A stretch of 64,000 nucleotides of DNA from Frigidibacter mobilis (GTDB lineage: Bacteria > Pseudomonadota > Alphaproteobacteria > Rhodobacterales > Rhodobacteraceae): positions 1 to 64,000 of the forward strand of contig NZ_CP012662.1 in NCBI RefSeq assembly GCF_001620265.1, given 5' to 3'. Below are positions 38,230-47,162 of the stretch, one piece after another; within the stretch, counting starts at the first letter, position 1; each line of letters starts with the position of its first letter. The translations under genes were made by a program, and so were the position numbers. Under the pieces are notes generated by a model. That model had not been told where the DNA came from, made no database searches, and was given only the letters and a program-made list of their open reading frames with translations.

Positions 38230-39858
38230 GCTACGTACCCCGGCCAAGGCTGGGCCACGGCCCCCAGCATATCGACATCGACCTTGGCGTAGATTGCGGT
38301 TGTGTCGCGTGAAGCGTGGCGCAGCGCGGCCCCAATCTGATCGAGTTCGGCCCCACCGCGCAGCCATGTCGAAGCCAGCGAATGCCGAAACACATGTGCG
38401 CCGGTCGGCAGGCCGACGAAGCCGCCGCGGGAAAGGACTCGAGAGACGATACCGGCGATCTCGGCCGATGAGCGAAATGGGGTGAAAGGGGCTTGGACGC
38501 GTAAGAAGACCCGATCGGATGCGACCACCGGGCGGGCGTCCTCGATATAGGCGAGCAGCGCATCACCGACGTCTTGTGGCAAAGGCATGAACACCCCACG
38601 TCGGCTTTTGCCGTGCAATCGCAACCTGCTCGCGCGCCAGTCGATGTCGCGGAGATGGAGTTGCCAGATATCGCCAGCCCGAAGGGCCATCCGGGCGAGA
38701 AGCAGGATGATGGCGCGGTCCCGCACCTCAACAGCAGTGCCTGTGCTGCAGGACGCGACGATCTCTTCAATGGTCGAAGCCGGGATCGTCTTTGGGACGG
38801 TCGAAAGCCTGCGTCGCACCCCTGACGGCACCGCAAGAAGCAGCGACGGAGCACACACACCCTCGCCGATCATGAAACGCAAGAATGTGCGCAAGACTGT
38901 TATCGTCATGCGGACTGACGATCGGGAGCGGTCCTCGCCTTGATCCAGAACGATCGAGCGGACGGCCTCAGCGGTGATCCCTGTGGTTCGGATCCAAGCG
39001 TTGTCAGCCAGCGGCCCAACTCATGCTGATAGCGCCTGATCGTCTCGGACGTGGCGCCGCGCTCCCGGCGCAGCCAAGTGGCAAAATCGGCGACGCGTGG
39101 ATCGGCCGGTAACTCCATGGACACGGCCACCGGGATTACCCCTCCTCTCTGAGGAAAGACACGAAGGCGCGGGCACCACGGCGGCGATCCTTATTGCCGG
39201 TGCCCTCGACCCGCTTGCCGCGTTTGGTCTTGATCCCGCACTGGCAGTCGTGATGGGCAAACTGCTCGATCAGGTCGTGATCCATATGGCTGGCGGGAAT
39301 ACGTCGCTGCAGAGCCCATTCCGCAAAATGCCGCGCCTGACTCATGCGGGAGTTGTAGGTGACCTTGCCGTAGCCTTGGCCAGCAAGCCACGCGGAAAAG
39401 CCGGCCAAATGCGGGCCAAGCCGGGCAACCTCGTCCGGAATGGCCACATGGCCGGCATCCCCCAGATAGCGAAGAAACCGCCGGACCTCGGTGATATAAG
39501 CGGGGTCCCGCAACTGCGCGGCGCTATAGCGACCGCACCGGCAGCGGTGTCGCGCAAAACGACCGACCGCCGCAGCATCAAGATCCTTGATCGCGAGACG
39601 TCGGTCGTCGGCCCACTTCAGGAAATGTCGGGCGGCGCTGAGCGCGCCAGCAGACAAGTTGGGATTATCCGCAAGATAACCGGAAACAAGTGCTTGGCCG
39701 TTGACAGCCCGGCGGCTGCGCCGCCGGGGTGAGAGTTGGAGGGGGAGGTCATGTCGGGGTGTCCTTCTGCGATTGAGAGCAGAGGCATCATGATTATGCC
39801 AAGTGGAAATCCCGAAATGAAACATCATATCAACGACATGAAGCGCCGCGCTCTGCAT
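38226..39858 (-). pseudogene. RitA-like tyrosine recombinase, two frame breaks
   Basis: First recombinase of the trio. The open frame enters from the terminal repeat, so the true start lies inside it, probably around 39700; no clear ribosome site was found. N-terminal regions contain 'HRCRCGRYSAAQLRDPAYI' and 'YNSRMSQARHFAEWALQRR'. Breaks near 39125 and 38980 lead into 'RPSARS' (wrong frame) and then the catalytic part 'LLARMALRAGDIWQLHLRD', 'GAHVFRHSLASTWLRGG' and 'LRHASRDTTAIYAKVD' with the tyrosine. Each break needs one G or C. Confidence 0.78.
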
Positions 39859-39878
39859 AACGCGGACGCGGCATATTA
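39719..39878 (-). repeat. RIT right terminal inverted repeat, 160 bp
   Basis: Perfect reverse complement of 33559-33718. A 9-bp hairpin (39708-39728) marks its inner border. Confidence 0.9.
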
Positions 39879-39879
39879 C

Positions 39880-39905
39880 GTCTTATCCGGAACTCCGGAT
39901 AAGAC
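39880..39905. repeat. 26-bp perfect palindrome at the right end of the RIT element
   Basis: GTCTTATCCGGA, AC, TCCGGATAAGAC. It can also be read as 9-bp arms around an 8-base centre, the form of a tyrosine recombinase core site. No equivalent exists at the left end. Confidence 0.75.
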
Positions 39906-39908
39906 ATA
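39903..39908 (+). repeat. Target site duplication of the RIT element, right copy
   Basis: GACATA, the same direct repeat as at 33555-33560. Confidence 0.7.
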
Positions 39909-42669
39909 TTCCCTGGGTGTGATGTCACAACGGATATCATTCCATTCGTCGGTTGGGATCTCCGACAGCCGGCGTTCCATCAGCGCCTCACCCGTCGAGA
40001 CGATCTGGATGACCGCCGCGTGACCCGCAGCCAGATCGGCATCGATGGATGCTATTAGCGTGGGGGTCTTCATCGAGGTGAGCAAATGGCCAAAGAAACG
40101 CTGCTTGGCAGACTCGAAGGCTGACCGCGCGGCGGATTTCGCCTGACGGTTCAACGTGCCGCTCTCGCCAGAAATGTTCGCCGCATCCAACGCCGCGATC
40201 AGGTTGTTGTGAATGATGGCGAAGGCCCGGCATAGGCATCGTAAATGCCGCGCTGCTCGGGCTGAGCGCATGTTCGAGCATCTCGTATTCGACACCGTCA
40301 TAGGACAGCGACCGCGCCGTGTAGAGACCGAGCGCCCGGAGGTCGCGGGCAAGAACCTCCATCGCCGCGACACCGCCAGCCTCAATGGCTTCCACAAATT
40401 CCGACCGGGTCTGAAAGGGGAAATCCTCCCCGCCCCAGAGCCCGAGACGCTGCGCGTAGGCGAGGTTGTGGACCGTCGTCGCGCCTGTGGCCGAGACATA
40501 GACCACGCGGGCATTCGGAAGTTTGTGTTGAAGGCGCAGGCCCGCCCTGCCCTGCTGCGAGGCCATAGTGTCGCCCCGCTCGCCTTTGCCCCCGGCGGCA
40601 TTCGCCATGGCATGGCTTTCGTCGAAGAGGATCACCCCGTCGAAATCCGCCCCGAGCCAGTCGACGATCTGGTCGACGCGGGATTTCTTGGCACCCCGTT
40701 CTTCCGAGCGCAGCGTCGCATAGGTGGTGAAGAGGATGCCCTCGGTCAGAGGGATTTCGCGCCCTTGTGCGAAACGCGACAGCGGCGTCACCAGAAGCCG
40801 CTCCTGGCCAAGCGCCGACCAGTCGCGCTGCGCGTCCTCGAGAAGCTTGTCGCTTTTCGAGATCCAGAGCGCCTTGCGGCGGCCTTGGCACCAGTTGTCG
40901 AGCAGGATCCCGGCCGACTGGCGACCCTTGCCCGCTCCGGTGCCATCGCCGAGGAAGAAGCCGCGGCGAAAGCGGACGGCGTCAGCGGCATCCTCAGGTG
41001 CGGCCGAGACCATGTCGCCGGTTTCATCGACGGTCCAAGACCCCGCGAGGTATGCGCCGTGGGCTTCGCCGGTGTAAATCACGGTCTCAAGCTGCGCGTC
41101 GGACAGCAGGCCGTCGCGCAGGATGGTCGCGGGAAGCTTGGGGCGGTAGCTGGGTTTCGGCGGTGCGACCGAGGCCATGGCCGCGGATTGCACAAGCTTG
41201 GTCGGGTGTTGGGCCGCGCCCGGGATCTCGATCGCCTGCAAACGGAAGGTCTCGTAGATCGCGTCGGACAGGCGTGTCGCATCTTCGTCCTCGGCGGCGT
41301 CGCGGAGAGCGTAGTCCAGTTCCTCGGCCTCAATCGGTGTGTCTGGTTTCGCCGGTTGAGCTGCGGAGGTCGCGCGGGATCGGCTGACGGGTTTGCGGGT
41401 GGTCGGGGCAGGACTTCCCGGGAAGAGGGAAGTGTGGCCCAGACTCACAGTAACTGCCGGATCAAGCTCCAGGCGCGGCGGAACCTCTGCAGTGACCCTG
41501 GACATCAGATGCGCTACGTCCGGGGACGTGGGCTGGTGCAGGTCAGCGGTGATGCCGCCCGGCTCACCGCCGCGGCATTTATCGAAGACAGAAATCCGCG
41601 TCTCGAAGCTGGTGCCGTGCTTGGCGAAAGCTGCGCCCGACACCGCGCCGGTGAAGATGAGATGGGCCGTCTCGGTCAGACGGCCGAAGGTCTCGGCCCA
41701 GGCCGGCGCATCCGGCGCGAAACCGGCCCCTGTGATGGCCACGAGCCGTCCGCCGGGAACTAAGCGCGCAAGGGCCGAGCGCAGATGTCGGGCCGTCGCC
41801 TCGGTCGACCGACCATCGACATTGGCTTGGGCCGAGAAGGGCGGGTTCATCAGGATGACGCTCGGACTTGAGGAGACATCGAGATGATCGTCGATCTGCG
41901 CGGCATCAAAGGTGGTAACGGGGCGCCCCGGAAAGAGGAGGCGCAGAAGGTCGGCGCGCGTGTCAGCAAGCTCGTTCAGCGCGAGGCCGCCACCCGCGAT
42001 CTCTGCGAGGATCGCCAGGAGTCCGGTCCCGGCGGACGGCTCCAAGACTAAATCGCGGGGCGTGATCTGTGCTGCCGTCAGTGCCGCGATTCCCATGGGC
42101 AAAGGCGTGCTGAATTGCTGAAATCGCTCCATCTCTTCCGACCGCCGGGTGTGCGTGGGCAAGAGGCCTGCCACCTTGGCGAGGATCGGCAAGAGCGCCG
42201 CAGGCGAGCCGGCACGCGCAAGCAGCGCCCGACCGAACTTTCGCAGAAAGAGGATCAGCGCCACCTCGCCCGCCTCATAGGCGAGCTTCCAGTCCCAAGC
42301 ACCGGTCGCATCGGAACCGCCAAAGGCATGTTCCATCTCGCGGCGCAGGCGCAGCGCCTCGATCCGAAGCCCTTGCGCCAGATTGGGCTGCAGCGCTTCG
42401 GCAACAACAACGATCGCAGGGGCGGGATTTGCTGCAAACGGGACAATGGGCGCAGGCAAGGACGCCTCCGCAACAGGGGCAAGATGGGTCATCGGGAAAC
42501 TCCGGAATGAAGGACAGGATCAGGCCCGGACACCCTCTCTCGGGCAGCCTCGGACCTGATCTTTCCCGGCCCCTCTCTCCCTCTCGCACCAAGGTGTTTC
42601 CGACGCTTGGCTTGATTTTGTTCCTGTTATGTTCTACCTTCAGAACCAAGCCAGAAAGGGGGTTCCACC

Positions 42670-42981
42670 ATGGAAAGCACCAAGAACGCCATGCCCGTAA
42701 CACCCAAGCAGATTGCCTATGCGCGGTCGCTCGCCCTGCGCAACCGGACGCTCCTGCCCTGGGAGGTTCAGCAAGACCGGCGATCTTTGAGCGCCTGGAT
42801 CGAGGCTCAGGCCCGGCTGAAGCCCGTATCGGACATGGACCAGCTGCCCACGTCCAGGCAGGTGGCCTTCGCTGAGAAGCTCGCCCGGATCAAACGGCGT
42901 GCCGTTCCGGACGAATGCTTCCGCGACAAGGGCTCATGTCGAAGTGGATCGACGGGAATAAGTGAGCTCCGCACCGGCTAG
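42670..42981 (+). CDS. Small conserved plasmid protein, probable frame break near the end
   Basis: A small basic protein starting at 42670 after an AAAGGGGG ribosome site (MESTKNAMPVTPKQIAYAR). It reads 103 codons, but the last part looks wrong. Adding one G to the GGG run near 42931 gives 'DKGLMSKWIDGNK' and a stop at about 42964, which fits the helical 'PTSRQVAFAEKLARIKRR' pattern better. It contains two copies of a 'T.(K/R)Q...A..LA' motif (about residues 11-25 and 61-74). Function unknown. It is divergent from the strawberry-notch gene, with 177 bases of shared control region between. Confidence 0.65.
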   Translation: MESTKNAMPVTPKQIAYARSLALRNRTLLPWEVQQDRRSLSAWIEAQARLKPVSDMDQLPTSRQVAFAEKLARIKRRAVPDECFRDKGSCRSGSTGISELRTG

Positions 42982-43338
42982 TGACGCTCTGTGCGGTCGT
43001 CCAGCTTTTTGCCACATCATAGTTTGGCAAACCGAGCGCAGCTGCCAACCTGTAGGTTGGCAGACTGGCCCTTCGGGACATCAGCCTCGGTCAAGCTCCT
43101 GTCCGAAGGACCAAGGTCTGGTTCCGGCGGCACGCCGGGATGTGCACCGCTGCGACCTTCGGTAACCACCGCAAGTCGTAGCCGTCTCTCAACCCAGCGT
43201 CTTCAGATCTCCCTCCCCTTGGGGCTAGTCCCTCAGTTCTTTGGAAATGGTGAGATAGGAGCGTCCATAACGCAGGAAAAGCATTTTCATCAAAGAAAAC
43301 TGTAGATGTCTCTTTGACAGTATGTCAATTTAGGTATC
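42982..43338. other. Non-coding region upstream of the AbiE genes
   Basis: About 360 bases without a credible gene. It contains two inverted repeats: a TTTGCCA/TGGCAAA pair near 43009-43031 and a perfect 10-bp palindrome at 43042-43063. The end of the region (near 43300-43335) is AT-rich with 'TTGACAGTATGTCAAT', a possible promoter or palindromic operator for the AbiE operon. Confidence 0.5.
43042..43063. repeat. 22-bp perfect palindrome
   Basis: CTGCCAACCT, GT, AGGTTGGCAG. It lies beside a second inverted repeat of related sequence (TTTGGCAAA). Possible regulator site or end of an element. Confidence 0.6.
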
Positions 43339-44150
43339 ATGGATGCCGCAAGGTCACAGAATCTGAAGAAGCTGCTCGATGCCGTGCCCGCAGGGTATCT
43401 GGTCGATGCCGCATGGCTCGTCTCCCAAGGCATCGCCTATGAGAGCTTCCGTGACTATGTTAAGCGCGGCTGGCTCGACCGCATCACCCGAGGCGTCTTC
43501 CGCCGACCAGTCCCGAATATGCAGGCGTCCAACAGCATCGACTGGAAGACCTGCATCCTTTCGATGCAACATATCATGGGTCATGATTTGCATGTCGGGA
43601 GCACAACGGCACTCGGTGAACAAGGACATGCCCATTACCTCCGCCTGGGGAAAACGCTCCAGTCTGGGTCTATGGGGACAAGGTCCCGAACTGGCTGATC
43701 AAACTGCCGACGGATGCCCCTTTCAGTATCCGCTCCCGTTCCTTGTTCACCGATCCGAAGCTGGGCGTGATCGAGGGCAAGAATTCTGGCCTGCCATGGG
43801 ACTGGGGTCTGACGATGTCGACGCCGGAGCGCGCAATCCTGGAAGCCATGGACGAGTTGCCCCACCATGAGAGTTTCCACACGCTCGACATGGTCTTCGA
43901 GAGCCTGACAACCCTGCGCCCAAGGCTGATTTCCGACCTCCTGCAAGCGTGCCAGAAGATCAAGGTCAAGCGCCTGTTCTTCGTCTTTGCTGACCGCCAC
44001 GATCATCCGTGGCGCAAACGGATCGACCCGCAGGCATTCAACCTTGGCAGCGGCGACAGAGCCTTGATCCAGGGCGGCAAGATCCACCCGCGCTATCGGA
44101 TCATGGTGCCAGAAGAATTCGTGAAACCGGAGGCCGAACATGGCGCGTGA
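43339..44150 (+). pseudogene. AbiEi-type antitoxin, one frame break
   Basis: AbiEi is the transcriptional repressor-antitoxin of the AbiE phage-exclusion system. The frame from 43339 (MDAARSQNLKKLLDAVPAG) has the N-terminal winged-helix region 'ESFRDYVKRGWLDRITRGVF'. It breaks near 43650 in 'LRLGENAPVWVYGDKVP' and continues in the frame 'LGLTMSTPERAILEAMDELP' to 'VPEEFVKPEAEHGA' at 44150. One G added to the GGGG run restores about 270 residues. Its 3' end overlaps the AbiEii start by 11 bases, the usual coupling. If the break is real, the toxin lacks its antitoxin, which would be harmful and so argues for an error. Confidence 0.85.
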
Positions 44151-45057
44151 GACCTATGAAGCCCAGGTTGCGCTCCTGGTGCGCGTCCTGCCCCATGTCG
44201 CGGGCGAAAGCGTCTTCGCACTCAAGGGCGGGACGGCCATCAACCTCTTCTACCGCGACCTGCCTCGGCTGTCGGTCGACATCGACCTGACCTACCTGCC
44301 AATCAAGGAACGCGCCGAGAGCCTGGACGAGATCAACGCCGCGATGGATCGCATCGCGGCTTCCATCGAGACCGGAATCCACGGCGCGAAATCGCAGCGC
44401 ATCCAAGGGGGCGGCGGCGGAGCCACCCGGCTCCTGGCGCGCCTGGACAATGCCGAGATCAAGATCGAAACCTCGCCCGTGACCCGGGGCGTGGTCCACG
44501 ACCCGGAAGTCCGGACCGTCTCTGCCGCCGTGGAGGATGCCTATGGCTATGCCGAAATGCAGATCGTCTCGTTCGAGGACCTGTTCGCTGGCAAGCTGCA
44601 CGCCGCCCTGGACAGGCAGCATCCCCGGGATCTCTACGACGTCACGCTCCTTTACGAAAACGAGGGTGTGACGCACGACCTCTTCCACACCTTCCTGATC
44701 TATGTCGCCAGTTCGCCACGACCGGCGCATGAGCTTCTCGATCCGAACCTGATCGATCTCGAGCAACCCTACGCACGGGAATTCGAGGGCATGACCAGAA
44801 CACCCGTCCCTCTCGCTACACTTTTGGCGACACGCCTGAAGTTGGTCGCCGATCTGCAATCGAGGCTCGATGACAAGGCGAGGCAGTTCCTCCTGACGCT
44901 TCAGGACGGCGAGCCTGACTTTGCGGCGATCAACCGCTCGCAAGCCGCTGAGCTACCGGCCGTGAAGTGGAAAGTCCTCAACCTGAACAAACTGAAGCGC
45001 GACAACCCCGAAAAACATGCCACGCATCGCGACGCCTTGTTGAAGCTCCTGGGCTGA
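44140..45057 (+). CDS. AbiEii-type nucleotidyltransferase toxin
   Basis: AbiEii toxins are nucleotidyltransferase-fold proteins that arrest growth of infected cells. The 305-residue protein has the family motifs: 'LKGGTAINLFYRD' (about residues 29-41), 'RLSVDIDLTYLP' (about 44-55), 'IETSPVTRG', and 'FEDLFAGKLHAALDRQHPRD' with the Lys/Asp residues of the third conserved region. The length is normal. It is co-transcribed with the AbiEi gene and has no frame break. Together they form a type IV toxin-antitoxin and abortive-infection pair. Confidence 0.9.
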   Translation: MARETYEAQVALLVRVLPHVAGESVFALKGGTAINLFYRDLPRLSVDIDLTYLPIKERAESLDEINAAMDRIAASIETGIHGAKSQRIQGGGGGATRLLARLDNAEIKIETSPVTRGVVHDPEVRTVSAAVEDAYGYAEMQIVSFEDLFAGKLHAALDRQHPRDLYDVTLLYENEGVTHDLFHTFLIYVASSPRPAHELLDPNLIDLEQPYAREFEGMTRTPVPLATLLATRLKLVADLQSRLDDKARQFLLTLQDGEPDFAAINRSQAAELPAVKWKVLNLNKLKRDNPEKHATHRDALLKLLG

Positions 45058-45139
45058 GCCACGCCCAGCACCGTCGCGAGGGGCGCTTTGCTTTGGCCAT
45101 CCTCATCGCGTCGATGGAAGGCGCCGAAGACGGGTGAAC

Positions 45140-45316
45140 TCAGTCGGCGCTTCCAAGCCCTGCGTTTCGCTGAAATGACCGCGTTTTCGCCCGATGAAAG
45201 GCAGAGCGCAGGGCTTCGGTCGGCAAAGGCGGCGAGTCTATCGCTTCAAAGAAGCGCTCATGGTCGATCTGCTTGAGATCGGTGCGGTCTGGGCTTTCGA
45301 TATCAGGCGTTGCCAT
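45140..45316 (-). pseudogene. Possible 3' remnant of a DUF1778-like antitoxin gene
   Basis: A short frame (MATPDIESPDRTDLKQID) whose middle 'ERFFEAIDSPPLPTEALRSAF' resembles the C-terminal tail of DUF1778/TacA antitoxins ('F...ALD.PP.P...LR..F'). The DNA-binding ribbon-helix-helix half is missing and no acetyltransferase toxin follows. It fills most of the gap between AbiEii and the RES toxin. Low confidence. Confidence 0.3.
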
Positions 45317-45352
45317 CTTTATAGGCCTCCTGGCCAAGTACGGTTTTGCGGA

Positions 45353-46054
45353 TCAGCCGACGGCCGCAATCGAGTAGTGCGGTGTCCCATCCCACACAAG
45401 ATCCCAAGACGCGCCCGGACGAACGTTCTGAATTGCGTGAGGCTCAAAGCAGACCAGGCAATTCCCGCCCGGTGCAGGAGCCCGGACCGAAGGGTAAATC
45501 AGGCCCTTGGATCCGCCCCGACGCAGATGCTGTGCCAGGCTTTGGCCCTCGGGATACCCGACAGCCGGATCCGGATGCAGCGCCGGATGACCTGCCTCAT
45601 CGGTCATGTCGTCGAAGACGCCGATGAAGTCGGCCAGCAATTCCACATAGCGGGCGCTATCGTGGAAGCTGCCGGTAAAGCCGAGTTCGCGTGTGCGGTG
45701 CCAAGCCACTTCGCTGACAGAAACCATCACATCCCATGCGCAGTACCACGCGCCGCGCTCCTCGGCGTTGAAGCGGTTTCCGCCGGCGCGGGTGTAGGTG
45801 AAGGCTGCGTTGACGTGACTGTCCCCATAGATGCGCAGATCGCGGCTGCGGCGTTGCCAAGCGAGTTCGCGCGGGTCCAGATGCGGGTTGCGCCCGCGTT
45901 CGGCCTGTAGACGTCCACTGGTCATGCCCTCGATCTCTGCCAAGATCTCCATCTCGTCATCGGTATCGACGAGACCGCGCAACGATGGTGGCTTGTGGTA
46001 GGTGGCGAGCAGGAGACGAACGAGACCGCGATCGGAAATCTCGGTCTGCTTCAT
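45353..46054 (-). CDS. RES-domain toxin
   Basis: RES toxins degrade NAD+ and stop growth when free of their Xre antitoxin. The 233-residue protein has an arginine near the N-terminal core, the segment 'GGNRFNAEERGAWYCAWD' carrying the Arg-Glu part of the motif, 'SEVAWHRT', and a late 'GLIYPSVRA' with the serine, giving the R-E-S pattern. It is intact. Its start overlaps the stop of the Xre antitoxin gene (ATGA, 46051-46054), so antitoxin is made first, as usual for this pair. Confidence 0.87.
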   Translation of the reverse strand: MKQTEISDRGLVRLLLATYHKPPSLRGLVDTDDEMEILAEIEGMTSGRLQAERGRNPHLDPRELAWQRRSRDLRIYGDSHVNAAFTYTRAGGNRFNAEERGAWYCAWDVMVSVSEVAWHRTRELGFTGSFHDSARYVELLADFIGVFDDMTDEAGHPALHPDPAVGYPEGQSLAQHLRRGGSKGLIYPSVRAPAPGGNCLVCFEPHAIQNVRPGASWDLVWDGTPHYSIAAVG

Positions 46055-46440
46055 GCCCCACCACGCAACGCATCAAGATAGGTCCGAACCGCGAGGATCT
46101 GCGGCAACCCCCCGTCGATGGCGGTGTCGACTGGTCGGCTTCCACCAAAGAGCGGCCCCTTGTTCGGTCGGGTGAACCAGCTTTTTGCCAGAGGCTCCGA
46201 GAAGTAGAGTTCGAGCGACTTGAAGATGCCAATTACAGCGCTGAGCCGCAGCAGCTGGTCCTTGGTGAGCTCTCCGGCGAAATCCGGCTTCTTGGCGCGC
46301 TTCCACGTGCTCTCTGACATGTCGGCAAGGCCAGCCGCTTCCTTGAGACTGAGACCCCAAGCATCGGCCACGCGTGCATAAGCTTTCAACGCGACAGCGT
46401 TGATCTGTGCGGGTTCCCGGATTTTCTCTGCAACGTACAT
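46051..46440 (-). CDS. Xre/MbcA-ParS-type antitoxin of the RES toxin
   Basis: A 129-residue HTH antitoxin: an Xre-like N-terminal half ('GLSLKEAAGLADMSESTWKR') and a C-terminal MbcA/ParS toxin-binding region ('SRPVDTAIDGGLPQILAVRT'). Start 46440 is chosen because GGAGG lies just before it and because it fits the predicted promoter; upstream ATG 46452 and TTG 46461 are also in frame. A perfect 14-bp palindrome between the -35 and -10 elements is the probable autoregulatory operator. Intact, with the toxin gene following. Confidence 0.87.
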   Translation of the reverse strand: MYVAEKIREPAQINAVALKAYARVADAWGLSLKEAAGLADMSESTWKRAKKPDFAGELTKDQLLRLSAVIGIFKSLELYFSEPLAKSWFTRPNKGPLFGGSRPVDTAIDGGLPQILAVRTYLDALRGGA

Positions 46441-46459
46441 GGCGTCCTCCATTGGCTTC

Positions 46460-46487
46460 AATATAGTCCATATGGACTTACTGTAAA
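46460..46487 (-). promoter_or_regulatory. Promoter and operator of the Xre-RES operon
   Basis: On the minus strand TTTACA (46482-46487), 16 bases, TATATT (46460-46465). The 14-bp palindrome AGTCCATATGGACT (46465-46478) fills the spacer. Binding of Xre here would block transcription. Confidence 0.7.
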
Positions 46488-46517
46488 GATCAAATGAACC
46501 TTGCGCTTTGATCTCTG

Positions 46518-47162
46518 TTACCCGAGCCGCCGCCCTCTTTCAGTAAACGTATATGCGTTCGCGATGATCCCCTCCTCGATAGCCTCGTCCGACGTGAGGT
46601 GGTCGTATTCGGCCTCAAGCTGGCGGTAGAGCCAGCGGGCCAGATCACGCAGCGCCTCGGTCACGATCTCTTCCGCGTCCTCGGTCGGCAGCTGCCAGGT
46701 CGGGCTGTCCCGCGTGACGTCCACCGACATGGTGTATTCATGATAGTAGCGGCCACGGTGGCTGGCCTCGGCCGCGAGCTGGTAGAAGTTCCGCCGCTGG
46801 ATGGCCTGCAGTCGGTCGGCGATGCCTTGCAGCGTAGCATCCGTGGGCGCGTAGTCCAGGATGCGCGCGGACGCGCCCTTGGCGTGGGACCAGTAGCCCT
46901 CGAAGCAGGCCCCGTCGCCTTGGCTCCAGAACCCTGAGAACCAGATGCAGGGCTTGGCCCGAGTCCCGCCGCCCATCAAGCGGACGGGGTTGGTTTTCAG
47001 GCGGATGCCGAGGATCTCGCAGACCCGCTCAAAATCCTCATAGACCGCATCCCACCAATCGTCATGGGGGCCAAGCTCGCGATACCAGCTGCGCGCCTTC
47101 TCCTTGGCGGCATCCGAGAGTTCGGGGAACTGGTAGACAGTGGTGCAGATCACCTCAGGCAT
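46518..47162 (-). CDS. Conserved hypothetical plasmid protein
   Basis: A 214-residue protein beginning MPEVICTTVYQFPELSD. It is rich in aromatic residues ('CIWFSGFWSQGDGACFEGYW'), has no membrane segment and no recognised catalytic motif. It resembles hypothetical proteins often found next to DUF6915, DUF6878 and DUF932 genes on rhodobacterial plasmids. It overlaps the next upstream gene by 8 bases (47155-47162), so both are in one operon. Function unknown; it may act in plasmid establishment or anti-defence, which is only a guess from context. Confidence 0.65.
   Translation of the reverse strand: MPEVICTTVYQFPELSDAAKEKARSWYRELGPHDDWWDAVYEDFERVCEILGIRLKTNPVRLMGGGTRAKPCIWFSGFWSQGDGACFEGYWSHAKGASARILDYAPTDATLQGIADRLQAIQRRNFYQLAAEASHRGRYYHEYTMSVDVTRDSPTWQLPTEDAEEIVTEALRDLARWLYRQLEAEYDHLTSDEAIEEGIIANAYTFTERGRRLG

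Larger units (their letters stand above)
33561..39902. mobile_element. RIT (recombinase-in-trio) element with a TOTE-type cargo gene, 6.3 kb
   Basis: Three consecutive, start-stop-overlapping tyrosine recombinase genes (minus strand), perfect 160-bp terminal inverted repeats and a 6-bp direct repeat of the target define a RIT element. Unusually, it also carries a plus-strand primase-helicase gene of the TOTE conflict type in its left half. The right end has an extra 26-bp perfect palindrome between the inverted repeat and the target. It is inserted in a strawberry-notch gene. The identity of the long repeats suggests a recent insertion. Confidence 0.85.
31770..42492 (-). pseudogene. Strawberry-notch-type helicase/methyltransferase, split by the RIT element and two frame breaks
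   Basis: The N-terminal part (42492 to about 39903) has a methyltransferase-like domain ('LEPSAGTGLLAI', 'VILMNPPFSAQ') and a superfamily 2 helicase start (Walker A 'GDGTGAGKGRQSAG', Walker B 'GVILFDESHAMA'). Frame breaks near 40250 and 40236 precede 'FAIIHNNLIAALDAANISGE'. The C-terminal part (about 33560 to 31770) resumes at 'DYLAHSFPVQLYEPF' and has the helicase end 'IQGLGRTNRTNQAQPP'. Removing 33561-39902 and one copy of GACATA joins 'TPREYVL' to 'DYLAHSF' in frame, giving about 1,460 residues. Such proteins are large and common on alphaproteobacterial plasmids; their function there is not established. Confidence 0.85.

Noticed and set aside
40213..41763. A plus-strand frame of 516 codons.
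   Set aside because: Antisense shadow of the strawberry-notch gene in GC-rich DNA; no ribosome site or protein-like motifs.
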